Shown piece by piece: positions 10,390 through 17,517 of a DNA stretch of 46,476 nt. Origin of the DNA: Bacteroidales bacterium (GTDB lineage: Bacteria > Bacteroidota > Bacteroidia > Bacteroidales > UBA932). Position 1 is the stretch's first letter. Each line of letters starts with the position of its first letter. The position numbers were made by a program, and so were the translations under genes. The notes beneath the pieces were generated by a model. That model made no database searches and was not told the origin of the DNA. It worked only from the letters and a program-made list of their open reading frames with translations. The stretch covers positions 1-46,476 of the forward strand of contig JAFQAR010000042.1 in assembly GCA_017399905.1 (NCBI GenBank), read 5' to 3'.

Positions 10390-11736
10390 TTAATAATACC
10401 TGTAGAACAAGGCGATAGCCTCCATTCCTGCAAAAAGCTGCTTGAGAAGATAGCTTTCATTAGGTGAATGGATGGTATCACGCTCAAGACCGAATCCCAT
10501 GAGCAGAGGGTCAATCTCAAGGATGCGCTGAAGATCAGCAAGGATAGGGATAGATCCGCCGCCACGGGAAGGAACAGGTTCGATGCCGTACACTTCCGTC
10601 ATCGCCTTCTCCGCTGCCCTGTATGCAGGTGATGAAATCGGTATGAGGAAACCGTCACCGCCATGATGAGGTATCACCTCAACCTTCACATAGTCCGGAG
10701 CGATTGCAAGGAAATGCTCAGTGAAGAGCTTTGTGATCGTCGCGCTGTCCTGATTAGGGACAAGACGCATTGAGATCTTCGCATGAGCTACTGACGGAAG
10801 CACAGTCTTGGCACCTTCTCCGATATAGCCGCCCCAGATACCGTTTACATCAAGACAAGGTCTGATGCCTGTACGCTCGAGAGTCGTATATCCGGTTTCT
10901 CCTTTCACTTCCTTTATATCAAGGAAATCATTGTACTCCTCCATATTGAAAGGAGCCCTGGAAAGTTTTGCCCTGTCCTCGTCGGAAAGCACAACCACAT
11001 CATCATAGAATCCCTTTACCGTGATGTGTCCGTCCTTATCGATAAGAGACGAGATCATGTCGCAGAGGACATTGATAGGGTTTGCCACAGCTCCTCCATA
11101 ATGTCCTGAATGAAGATCCTTGTTAGGTCCGGTGACCTTCACCTCCACATATGACAGGCCGCGCATACCGCAGTTGATCGAAGGGACTGACTCAGAAATC
11201 ATAGTCGTATCGGAAACCAGAATGATGTCCGCAGCCAGAAGCTCCTTGTTCTCCGATGCCCAGGCTGCGAGAGACGGGCTGCCGATTTCCTCTTCACCCT
11301 CAAGTATGAACTTCACGTTATGTTTCAGGCCGCCTTCACGCACCATGAATTCGAATGCCTTGATATGCATGAAAAGCTGACCTTTGTCATCATTGGCTCC
11401 ACGGGCGTAGATGGCTCCGTCCCGGATTTCAGGCTCAAAAGGATCGGAATGCCATAGTTCAATAGGATCTACAGGCTGCACGTCATAATGGCCGTATACG
11501 AGGACAGTAGGCAACGACGGATCTACCGTCTTCTTTCCGAAGACCACCGGATGTCCGGAAGTCGGATAAACGGCAGCCTCATCCGCACCGGCTTCCTTAA
11601 GAAGCTCCACAAGCCTGTCGGCACATCTCTGCATGTCCGGCTTATGCTGTTCCAGCGAGCTCACAGACGGAATCCTGAGAATCGAGAAAAGCTCCTCAAA
11701 GAAGCGTTCCTTGTTGTTTTCAATGTAATTCTTCAT
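10390..11736 (-). CDS. M20-family dipeptidase
   Basis: 448 residues, no signal peptide, so cytoplasmic. Metal ligands of the M20 fold are visible: H83 in YGHYDVQP (with D85), bridging D116 in GANDDKGQ, the catalytic E149/E150 cluster in EGEEEIGSPS, D176 in VSDT, and a late histidine in RDTIHSPNES. The lid domain with a DLHSGHYGG stretch matches the carnosinase/CNDP2-like branch rather than DapE or ArgE. It probably hydrolyses imported dipeptides. It lies 11 bp after the YgiQ gene and 4 bp before pyrF. Confidence 0.92.
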   Translation of the reverse strand: MKNYIENNKERFFEELFSILRIPSVSSLEQHKPDMQRCADRLVELLKEAGADEAAVYPTSGHPVVFGKKTVDPSLPTVLVYGHYDVQPVDPIELWHSDPFEPEIRDGAIYARGANDDKGQLFMHIKAFEFMVREGGLKHNVKFILEGEEEIGSPSLAAWASENKELLAADIILVSDTTMISESVPSINCGMRGLSYVEVKVTGPNKDLHSGHYGGAVANPINVLCDMISSLIDKDGHITVKGFYDDVVVLSDEDRAKLSRAPFNMEEYNDFLDIKEVKGETGYTTLERTGIRPCLDVNGIWGGYIGEGAKTVLPSVAHAKISMRLVPNQDSATITKLFTEHFLAIAPDYVKVEVIPHHGGDGFLIPISSPAYRAAEKAMTEVYGIEPVPSRGGGSIPILADLQRILEIDPLLMGFGLERDTIHSPNESYLLKQLFAGMEAIALFYRYY

Positions 11737-11747
11737 ATGATCATGTC

Positions 11748-13484
11748 TTATTTATTTCTACCACGTCTGAAAAAGAAGGACTTCTGTTCCTTCTTACGTG
11801 CGAGATCACGCTCAACGAACACCTTTTCCAGATTCTTCGGATCAAGTCCCGTATAGAACATCACCGACGAGGTCGTCATAGGGGTCGGTGTGAAATCCTG
11901 CACCTGATCCATATACAAGCCCTGCAAAGCAGGCTTACGGGCCAGTTTCTGCATCTCTCTCATTCCGCAGCCGGGATGGCCGGATATGAAGTACGGCACA
12001 AGCTCGCATTTCCTGTCGCTGTTCCTGACGATGGAGTCGAATTCCTTGCGAAGTCTTTCAAACAGAAGAAACGACGGCTTTGCCATCAGTTTGAGCACGG
12101 AATCCTCCGTATGTTCCGGAGCGACCTTCAGACGTCCTGAAGTATGTTCAAGTATAAGTTCCTTGAGATAAGGATATGATGTCTCATCCACAAAGCCTTT
12201 CTCATCAAGGAAAAGGTCATATCTGATGCCGCTGCCGATATAGGCATGTCTGATTCCCTTGACAGCTGAAATACGCGAATAAAGTTTAAGCAGCCTCTCA
12301 TGCGAACGGTCCATATTCCTGCATGGGCTCGGGAAAAGACAGGACTTGCGGCGGCACCTTGTGCACAGCTCCTGGTCACGTCCCCTCATACCATACATAT
12401 TGGCAGTCGGTGCTCCGACATCTGAAACGTTGCCGGCAAATCCGGGCAATTCCTTCAAGGCAGAAATTTCCCTTATTATGGACTCTTCACTTCTGGACTG
12501 GATGAACTTGCCCTGATGGGCGGCTATGGTACAGAAATTACAGCCTCCAAAACATCCCCTATGGGTATTGACCGAAAACTTTATCATCTCATAGGCCGGA
12601 ATATGCTTTCCCTTGTATCTCGGATGCGGAAGCTTGGTGAACGGCAGATCCCAGAACGAATCCATTTCAGCCTGGGTTGCAGGCGGCCATGTAGGATTAA
12701 TCTGCACATACCCTTTCCCGACAGGCTCCACAAGCACTGGAGGATACATCATATTAGCATAAGTCTCGATGACATGGAAGTTCTCTGCGAAGGCTGGCTT
12801 GTCCTTGCAGCATCTCTCGAATGAATTCAAGATCACGGCATCCTTGACCCTGCAGCGTCCGTCCATGTAGAAGGCAAGCTGAGGTATTTTCCTTATGTCA
12901 TTGACATTACGTCCAGCTTCAATGGCCTTGGTGAATTCCAGGATCGTCCTCTCCCCCATTCCATAACAAAGCCAGTCAGCTCCACTGTCCACCAATATGG
13001 AGGGTTTCAGAGAATCCTGCCAATAATCATAATGGGTCACACGTCTGAGGGATGCCTCTATTCCCCCAATCAACACAGGGATATCAGGGTAAATCTCCTT
13101 AAGTATCCTGGTATATACGGAAACGGCATAGTCAGGACGTTGTCCGGCCTTTCCGTCAGGAGTATAAGCATCATCACTGCGAAGGCGTTTTGACGCAGTA
13201 TAATGGTTGACCATCGAATCCATCGCTCCGCTGTTGACGCCGAAATACAGCCTCGGAGGGCCAAGCTTTCTGAAATCACGAAGATCATCCCGCCAGTTCG
13301 GCTGAGGCACTACGGCCACTCTGTAGCCATGCTTCTGCAGCCATCTTGCAATCACCGCCGTACCGAATGAAGGATGGTCGATGAAAGCATCACCGGTAAA
13401 AAGGATGATATCTATATAGTCCCAGCCAAGAGTCTTCACTTCCTTGACGGAAGTAGGAATCATATATGAATTGCTGTCTGCCAC
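11748..13484 (-). CDS. YgiQ-family radical SAM protein
   Basis: 578 residues. The N-terminal domain (YIDIILFTGDAFIDHPSFGTA) is the characteristic YgiQ start. The radical SAM cluster motif is C311-x3-C315-x2-C318 (HRGCFGGCNFCT). A further cysteine-rich stretch, ELCTRCRRKSCLFPSPC, follows the SAM domain. The substrate of the family is unknown to me. First gene of the operon with the M20 dipeptidase and pyrF; a minus-strand TATTTTTG at 13512-13519 can serve as its -7 element. The C-terminal tail is short and very basic. Confidence 0.93.
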   Translation of the reverse strand: MADSNSYMIPTSVKEVKTLGWDYIDIILFTGDAFIDHPSFGTAVIARWLQKHGYRVAVVPQPNWRDDLRDFRKLGPPRLYFGVNSGAMDSMVNHYTASKRLRSDDAYTPDGKAGQRPDYAVSVYTRILKEIYPDIPVLIGGIEASLRRVTHYDYWQDSLKPSILVDSGADWLCYGMGERTILEFTKAIEAGRNVNDIRKIPQLAFYMDGRCRVKDAVILNSFERCCKDKPAFAENFHVIETYANMMYPPVLVEPVGKGYVQINPTWPPATQAEMDSFWDLPFTKLPHPRYKGKHIPAYEMIKFSVNTHRGCFGGCNFCTIAAHQGKFIQSRSEESIIREISALKELPGFAGNVSDVGAPTANMYGMRGRDQELCTRCRRKSCLFPSPCRNMDRSHERLLKLYSRISAVKGIRHAYIGSGIRYDLFLDEKGFVDETSYPYLKELILEHTSGRLKVAPEHTEDSVLKLMAKPSFLLFERLRKEFDSIVRNSDRKCELVPYFISGHPGCGMREMQKLARKPALQGLYMDQVQDFTPTPMTTSSVMFYTGLDPKNLEKVFVERDLARKKEQKSFFFRRGRNK

Positions 13485-13511
13485 AAAAAATCAGTTTCAA
13501 TACGTATCCTA

Positions 13512-13519
13512 CAAAAATA
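13512..13519 (-). promoter_or_regulatory. Candidate -7 element for the YgiQ operon
   Basis: Minus-strand TATTTTTG 27 bases before the ATG at 13484. No good -33 TTTG at the usual spacing. Confidence 0.45.
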
Positions 13520-13697
13520 ATCATAATTTCCCATCTTACGAACAAGACAGCATCATTTGTCCGATAAAATCTTCATTTGTCCACACATATATATAATTCG
13601 GTGCAAAACATGAGAAAACAATTTGCTATTGTAGAATATATCACTATCTTTACAGAAATAATTAATTTGCCGTAAAAGTTTGTTGGGAGGAAATCCT

Positions 13698-13898
13698 ATG
13701 AAAACAACGACAAAACTCTGTCTCATCTGGTTGATCTGGATATTGACGACTCCTTTCCTGCTGCTCACGACAGCAGGAAGTATCGCAAAGGGCAACCTCA
13801 TCATCTCAGTGATTTCAGCTGCATCGCTGCTGGCCACGACAGCTTATGTCATCATGCTTCATAAGAAACTTTTCAGAATAATGAAGAAAAAGGATTGA
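13698..13898 (+). CDS. Small two-helix membrane protein, unknown
   Basis: 66 residues with two membrane helices (about 7-28 and 33-54) and a strongly basic C-terminal tail (HKKLFRIMKKKD), which predicts both ends inside. The start is set by a clear GGGAGG ribosome-binding site 7 nt before ATG 13698, unusual for this genome, where most genes lack one. A near-consensus -7 element (TATCTTTA, 13645-13652) lies upstream. The next gene is the short peptide gene at 13972, which has its own candidate promoter. No family recognised; a helper or toxin-like role cannot be excluded from sequence. Confidence 0.6.
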   Translation: MKTTTKLCLIWLIWILTTPFLLLTTAGSIAKGNLIISVISAASLLATTAYVIMLHKKLFRIMKKKD

Positions 13899-13913
13899 TT
13901 CCGCTGTTTTTGC

Positions 13914-13944
13914 TTGCACATATGCTTTTGCCTGTCTAAATTTG
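13914..13944 (+). promoter_or_regulatory. Candidate promoter of the first peptide/lipoprotein pair
   Basis: TTG at 13914-13916, then 20 nt, then TAAATTTG at 13937-13944, which matches the Bacteroidota -33/-7 arrangement. The transcript would start about 20 nt before the peptide ATG at 13972. Confidence 0.6.
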
Positions 13945-13971
13945 CAGCCCTAAATCCTAACTGAGAACAAA

Positions 13972-14124
13972 ATGAAGACTTCTATCACATCTGCGCCTGA
14001 AATCTCAAGCGCTTTTCCGGATTACTCTGCACCGGAGATCAAAGTTTACGGATTATCTCTTGAAGGCATTCTCTGCGCAAGCTCGACAGAGGGTGTAGGT
14101 GACGATTACGGCAGCTGGAACTAA
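13972..14124 (+). CDS. Short peptide gene paired with a fimbrillin-like lipoprotein (copy A)
   Basis: 50 residues, without signal peptide or membrane helix. Residues 21-38 read PEIKVYGLSLEGILCASS, followed by a 12-residue tail rich in Gly and Asp ending SWN. Residues 21-38 align without gaps to residues 14-31 of the peptide at 26624, which stands in the same position before another fimbrillin-like lipoprotein. The stop is 11 nt before the lipoprotein ATG, so translation is probably coupled. I recall that short Bacteroidales hypotheticals of this style exist, but know no function. Options include a regulatory or leader peptide, a precursor peptide, or a small partner of the lipoprotein. Confidence 0.7.
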   Translation: MKTSITSAPEISSAFPDYSAPEIKVYGLSLEGILCASSTEGVGDDYGSWN

Positions 14125-14135
14125 GAGGAACCGAC

Positions 14136-16046
14136 ATGAAAAGAATTCTATTATTTATCACTGCTGCAGCCATTATGTTTTCCGGATGCAAGCAGGAAGA
14201 CCTTCTGACATCCGAAGCAGCGGTAAGCGACGGCCCAAGGTTTCACGGAGCAACCGAAGAGTTCAACGCAGACACGAAGACTGCACTCGGACAGAACAAT
14301 TCGGTTGTATGGTCTCTCAACGATGAACTCGCCATTTTCGCATCCAGTACAAAAGCCGGAAAATACCGGGTCACAGACGAGAGTGCAGGTAGCACGAACG
14401 GAGAATTCGAATATGTTCCTGTCGGAGGCAATTTTGTGTCAGGTACAGAAATCGAGACAAACGTTGCAATATACCCATATGAAGACGGACTTATCTGCTC
14501 TAACGGAGAAGGCCCTGCTTCTTATGTGATAGGAAACGTAACCCTGCCTGAAATTCAGCATTACGTCGAAGACTCTTTCCCGGAAGAGTCCTTTCCGATG
14601 GTTGCAGTGACAAGGAACTCAGCCGACATGGTACTCAACTTCAAGAACACCGGAGGAGCGGTCAGGCTTCTGCTCAAAGGTACGGCAAGCGTCAGGACAA
14701 TCGAATTTTCCGGCAATGACGGAGAGCCTGTTGCCGGAGATTGCGAGGTTACCGTCTACATGGACGGCTCTGTTCCGTCGGTAAGGATGTCCGACAATGC
14801 GCTCACAAGCATTACTCTGGACTGCGGAGAGGGCGTACAGCTTGATGAGGAGACAGCGACACAGTTCATGCTTTCGCTACCTCCGACAGAATTCAGGAAC
14901 GGTTTCACAATCACAGTGACTGACACAGAAGGAGGTACCGCAACACTAAAGGCGACAAAGGAGAACACCGTAAACCGCTCAAGAGTGCTGAACATGCCCG
15001 AGCTGAAAATCACGACAAAGCCAGGAACTGTTGACCTTTCAGCAAATGGCACGGCAAACAGCTATATTGTACAGAAGTCCGGAACTTACAGGTTCAAGAC
15101 CGTGAAGGGCAACAGCCAGGAATCAGCCGGTACCGCAACGTCTGCTGAAACAGTGTGGACAACATTCTGCACAAAGACCGCACCTGTCGAAGGGGAGCTG
15201 ATCAGGAATCCTGAATATTCCGACGGATACATAACCTTTACAGTACCTGAGCCATTCATGGAAGGCAACGCAGTGATAGCGGCAAAAGATGCAGACGGGA
15301 CAATACTCTGGTCATGGCACATCTGGATGGTTGAAGACCAGATTGAAGAGCATACATATGCCAACGATGCCGGTGTGATGATGGACAGGAACCTCGGTGC
15401 CATTTCCGCTACAATAGAAGACAACGGAAGTCTTGGCCTCATGTACCAGTGGGGACGTAAAGATCCGATAATAGGAGCATATCAGATTCTGAACGAAAAA
15501 GACATTGCCAGGTCATACGGAAGAGAATGGACATACGTGAAATCTGACGCTTCAACCGGAACAATAGGATATGCCGTACAGAACCCTACGACATTTATTA
15601 TAAAGAGCTCCAGCAGCAATGACTGGCTTTACGGAACACACGACAGCACCAGATGGGGTTCGGAAAAGACAATATATGACCCATGCCCTCCAGGATGGCG
15701 TGTTCCAGATGGAGGACCGGACGGATTTTGGGACAAGGCCGGACTGACCAGACAGATAACCGGCAACAGAAGCGGAGTGGGCATGATAGTGCCGGTAACA
15801 TATTGCAGCTCGGAATCATGGTGGCCTGCCATAGGACGATATACCACAACGATAGAAAGCCTGTCTTCAATCAAAAATTACGGATATTACTGGACAGCCA
15901 GTTCAAAGTCCGAAAAAGAGGCGTACAGATTCAGTTTTCAGGTAAGCGGTTATGGCACCAACAGGAAAATAGACCCGATATTACCTTCAGGCAGCAACAT
16001 GGAGGACAAATCATACGGTCATTGCGTACGCTGCTGCAAGGAATAA
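14136..16046 (+). CDS. Fimbrillin-like lipoprotein with C-terminal FISUMP-like domain
   Basis: 636 residues. Lipoprotein signal: MKRILLFITAAAIMFSGC with lipidated C18, then KQED, an acidic +2 to +5 stretch like the surface-export signals of Bacteroidota lipoproteins. Residues about 40-295 resemble fimbrillin-like N-domains (KTALGQNNSVVWSLNDELAIF, then an IYPYEDG strand). Residues about 300-410 look like an Ig/BACON-like segment. The C-terminal 230 residues look like a FISUMP domain: MYQWGRKDPIIGA, DPCPPGWRVPDGG, YYWTASSKS and a cysteine-ending HCVRCC. I infer a surface-exposed adhesin or matrix protein. Preceded by the 50-residue peptide gene and ended by the hairpin at 16071. Confidence 0.85.
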   Translation: MKRILLFITAAAIMFSGCKQEDLLTSEAAVSDGPRFHGATEEFNADTKTALGQNNSVVWSLNDELAIFASSTKAGKYRVTDESAGSTNGEFEYVPVGGNFVSGTEIETNVAIYPYEDGLICSNGEGPASYVIGNVTLPEIQHYVEDSFPEESFPMVAVTRNSADMVLNFKNTGGAVRLLLKGTASVRTIEFSGNDGEPVAGDCEVTVYMDGSVPSVRMSDNALTSITLDCGEGVQLDEETATQFMLSLPPTEFRNGFTITVTDTEGGTATLKATKENTVNRSRVLNMPELKITTKPGTVDLSANGTANSYIVQKSGTYRFKTVKGNSQESAGTATSAETVWTTFCTKTAPVEGELIRNPEYSDGYITFTVPEPFMEGNAVIAAKDADGTILWSWHIWMVEDQIEEHTYANDAGVMMDRNLGAISATIEDNGSLGLMYQWGRKDPIIGAYQILNEKDIARSYGREWTYVKSDASTGTIGYAVQNPTTFIIKSSSSNDWLYGTHDSTRWGSEKTIYDPCPPGWRVPDGGPDGFWDKAGLTRQITGNRSGVGMIVPVTYCSSESWWPAIGRYTTTIESLSSIKNYGYYWTASSKSEKEAYRFSFQVSGYGTNRKIDPILPSGSNMEDKSYGHCVRCCKE

Positions 16047-16070
16047 TGAAACACAAGTAATCGACACAAA

Positions 16071-16111
16071 GGGACTGACTAAAAAGTCATATTGACTTTT
16101 TAGTCAGTCCC
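16071..16111. terminator. Perfect 19-bp inverted repeat, likely bidirectional terminator
   Basis: GGGACTGACTAAAAAGTCA, a 3-nt TAT loop, and its exact reverse complement. It lies between the convergent lipoprotein and rubrerythrin genes. The A5/T5 runs are inside the stem and no long U-tract follows it, so it is a strong hairpin but not a textbook terminator. Confidence 0.75.
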
Positions 16112-16133
16112 ATTTATAGTTTTCCTGACGGAA

Positions 16134-16709
16134 TCAATAGTTATCCTTCATCGGCTCGAAATATGCCTGAGGGAAAAGACATGCCGGACAGGTCTTAGGC
16201 GCAGCCTCAGCTTCTACGATATAGCCGCAGTTACGGCACTGCCACCAGATCTTGCCGTCGCGCTTGAAGAAATCTCCGTCCGAAAGCCGGCTGAGAAGCT
16301 TGAGGTATCTGCGCTCATGCTCAGCCTCAACCTTGGCGATATTCTTGAAAGCAGCCGCTATTGCAGGGAATCCTTCCTCAGATGCGACTTCAGCGAATTC
16401 CTTATAGAGAACATCCCATTCCTCATTCTCACCTTTTGCTGCAGCAAGAAGATTCTCCGGAGTCGTTCCTACTACACCGGCAGGATAGGTTGCGGTAATC
16501 TCGAGATCGCCTCCTTCAAGAAAACCGAAGAACCTCTTCGCATGTTCACGCTCCTGCTCGGCAGTTTCCATGAACACACCTGCAATCTGTTCGTATCCTT
16601 CCTTCCTGGCTACCTCGGCAAAAAAAGTATATCTGCTGCGTGCCTGACTTTCACCTGCAAATGACTTGAGCAGGTTCTGCTCTGTTCTTGTTCCTTTTAC
16701 GCTTTTCAT
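16134..16709 (-). CDS. rbr: Rubrerythrin
   Basis: 191 residues; a peroxide-reducing non-haem di-iron protein of anaerobes. The four-helix domain carries E20, E53-x2-H56 (EREH), E94/E97 and E128-x2-H131 (EAEH) as di-iron ligands. The C-terminal rubredoxin-like domain has C158-x2-C161 (CRNCG) and C174-x2-C177 (CPAC). Cytoplasmic, no signal. It lies 25 bp downstream of a 58-residue winged-helix gene on the same strand and is probably co-transcribed with it. Confidence 0.97.
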   Translation of the reverse strand: MKSVKGTRTEQNLLKSFAGESQARSRYTFFAEVARKEGYEQIAGVFMETAEQEREHAKRFFGFLEGGDLEITATYPAGVVGTTPENLLAAAKGENEEWDVLYKEFAEVASEEGFPAIAAAFKNIAKVEAEHERRYLKLLSRLSDGDFFKRDGKIWWQCRNCGYIVEAEAAPKTCPACLFPQAYFEPMKDNY

Positions 16710-16734
16710 GTTTACGATCCTTTAAATTGATTAA

Positions 16735-16911
16735 TTACTCGGCAGGGGTCCATTTGCATCTTACAGGTGACACAATAGCTCCTTCCTTCTTAAGTTCAGC
16801 GAAAACCTTGTCGACCGTCTTTCTGTCGAGTCCTGACAATGTAGCCACCTCACCTGCTGCTATCGGCTTTCCAGCCTCTTTCATAGTCTTTAATACGAGT
16901 TCCTTTTCCAT
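16735..16911 (-). CDS. Mini winged-helix protein upstream of rubrerythrin
   Basis: 58 residues, almost the whole of one winged-helix fold: MEKELVLKTMKEAGKPIAAG as helix 1 and turn, GEVATLSGLDRKTVDKVFAE as helices 2-3, then a KKEGAIVSPVRCKW beta-hairpin. There is no room for a sensing or dimerisation domain; the single cysteine (RCKW) is a possible redox handle. It shares the rubrerythrin transcript from a minus-strand TAACTTTG at 16943-16950. From memory, similar mini-HTH genes occur beside rubrerythrin in other Bacteroidales. It may regulate peroxide defence, which is inference. Confidence 0.8.
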   Translation of the reverse strand: MEKELVLKTMKEAGKPIAAGEVATLSGLDRKTVDKVFAELKKEGAIVSPVRCKWTPAE

Positions 16912-16942
16912 ATCTTAAATCATTAATTTCAGTTTGACAATG

Positions 16943-16950
16943 CAAAGTTA
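16943..16950 (-). promoter_or_regulatory. Candidate -7 element for the winged-helix/rubrerythrin operon
   Basis: Minus-strand TAACTTTG, 31 bases before the ATG at 16911; the upstream region is very AT-rich. Confidence 0.55.
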
Positions 16951-17020
16951 ATACAATTTTTCTAATTTTGAAATATTCCAAATTAATTTTTATCTATTTT
17001 TTTTGAAGTGACATAAAAAA

Positions 17021-17044
17021 CCAGATATCAGAAACGATATCTGG
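17021..17044 (-). terminator. Terminator overlapping the end of the barrel gene
   Basis: CCAGATATC, 6-nt loop, GATATCTGG (9 bp). Read on the minus strand it is followed by TTTTTT (17015-17020). The stem contains the last codons (Arg-Tyr-Arg-Phe) and the TGA stop of the gene at 17028-17516. It ends the degQ-rpoD-argS-barrel transcript. Confidence 0.85.
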
Positions 17045-17516
17045 CTGTAACTGCAGGTATGAAACCCATCAGTCCGTCTATGTCATACTTGAAATTGCTT
17101 TCAGATATCCGGATGCCGAAAGAAGGTCGGAGATCTACAGAAAGCTGCAGTGGAAAATCGAAAAGATATTCAATTCCGACCTGACCGGCAAGTCCAACAC
17201 TGAAGGATTTCAATGGAGAGAAATCAGATCCTATCCTGATACCTGGTCCGGCATACATGTTCCATTTTCCAACGGAAGTCCATTCCGGAGACCAGAAGAG
17301 AATGTTATAGGTTCCGGTAAGACATAGCATACCCGAAGAAGGGACTCCGACATGATAACCGAGATCCAACTGGAAAAAGGAATTATCCTGACCATAGATA
17401 CAATGCTGCATGGAAACAGTCTCTGATGCACCAAGACCGATTCCGACCGCCCTGACCTGCGCATTGGCAGTGAGAGCGGTCAGCATTACGCATAATATAA
17501 GAAGTGTCCTCTTCAT
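17028..17516 (-). CDS. Small outer-membrane beta-barrel protein, unknown
   Basis: 162 residues. A clear signal peptide (MKRTLLILCVMLTALTANA, cleaved before Q) is followed by alternating hydrophobic/polar strands (FFQLDLGYHVGVP, KWNMYAGPGIRIGS, FSVGLAGQVGIEYLF, PLQLSVDLRPSFGI) and a terminal VTARYRF. The final aromatic residue is typical of Bam-assembled barrels. The size suggests an eight-stranded barrel. It starts 1 nt after argS, so it depends on that transcript, and its own 3' end forms the terminator. Function unknown. Confidence 0.8.
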   Translation of the reverse strand: MKRTLLILCVMLTALTANAQVRAVGIGLGASETVSMQHCIYGQDNSFFQLDLGYHVGVPSSGMLCLTGTYNILFWSPEWTSVGKWNMYAGPGIRIGSDFSPLKSFSVGLAGQVGIEYLFDFPLQLSVDLRPSFGIRISESNFKYDIDGLMGFIPAVTARYRF

Positions 17517-17517
17517 A

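Noticed and set aside
13560-13837. Minus-strand open frame opposite the small membrane protein
   Set aside because: No start context or promoter, and the plus-strand gene has a clear ribosome-binding site and two membrane helices.
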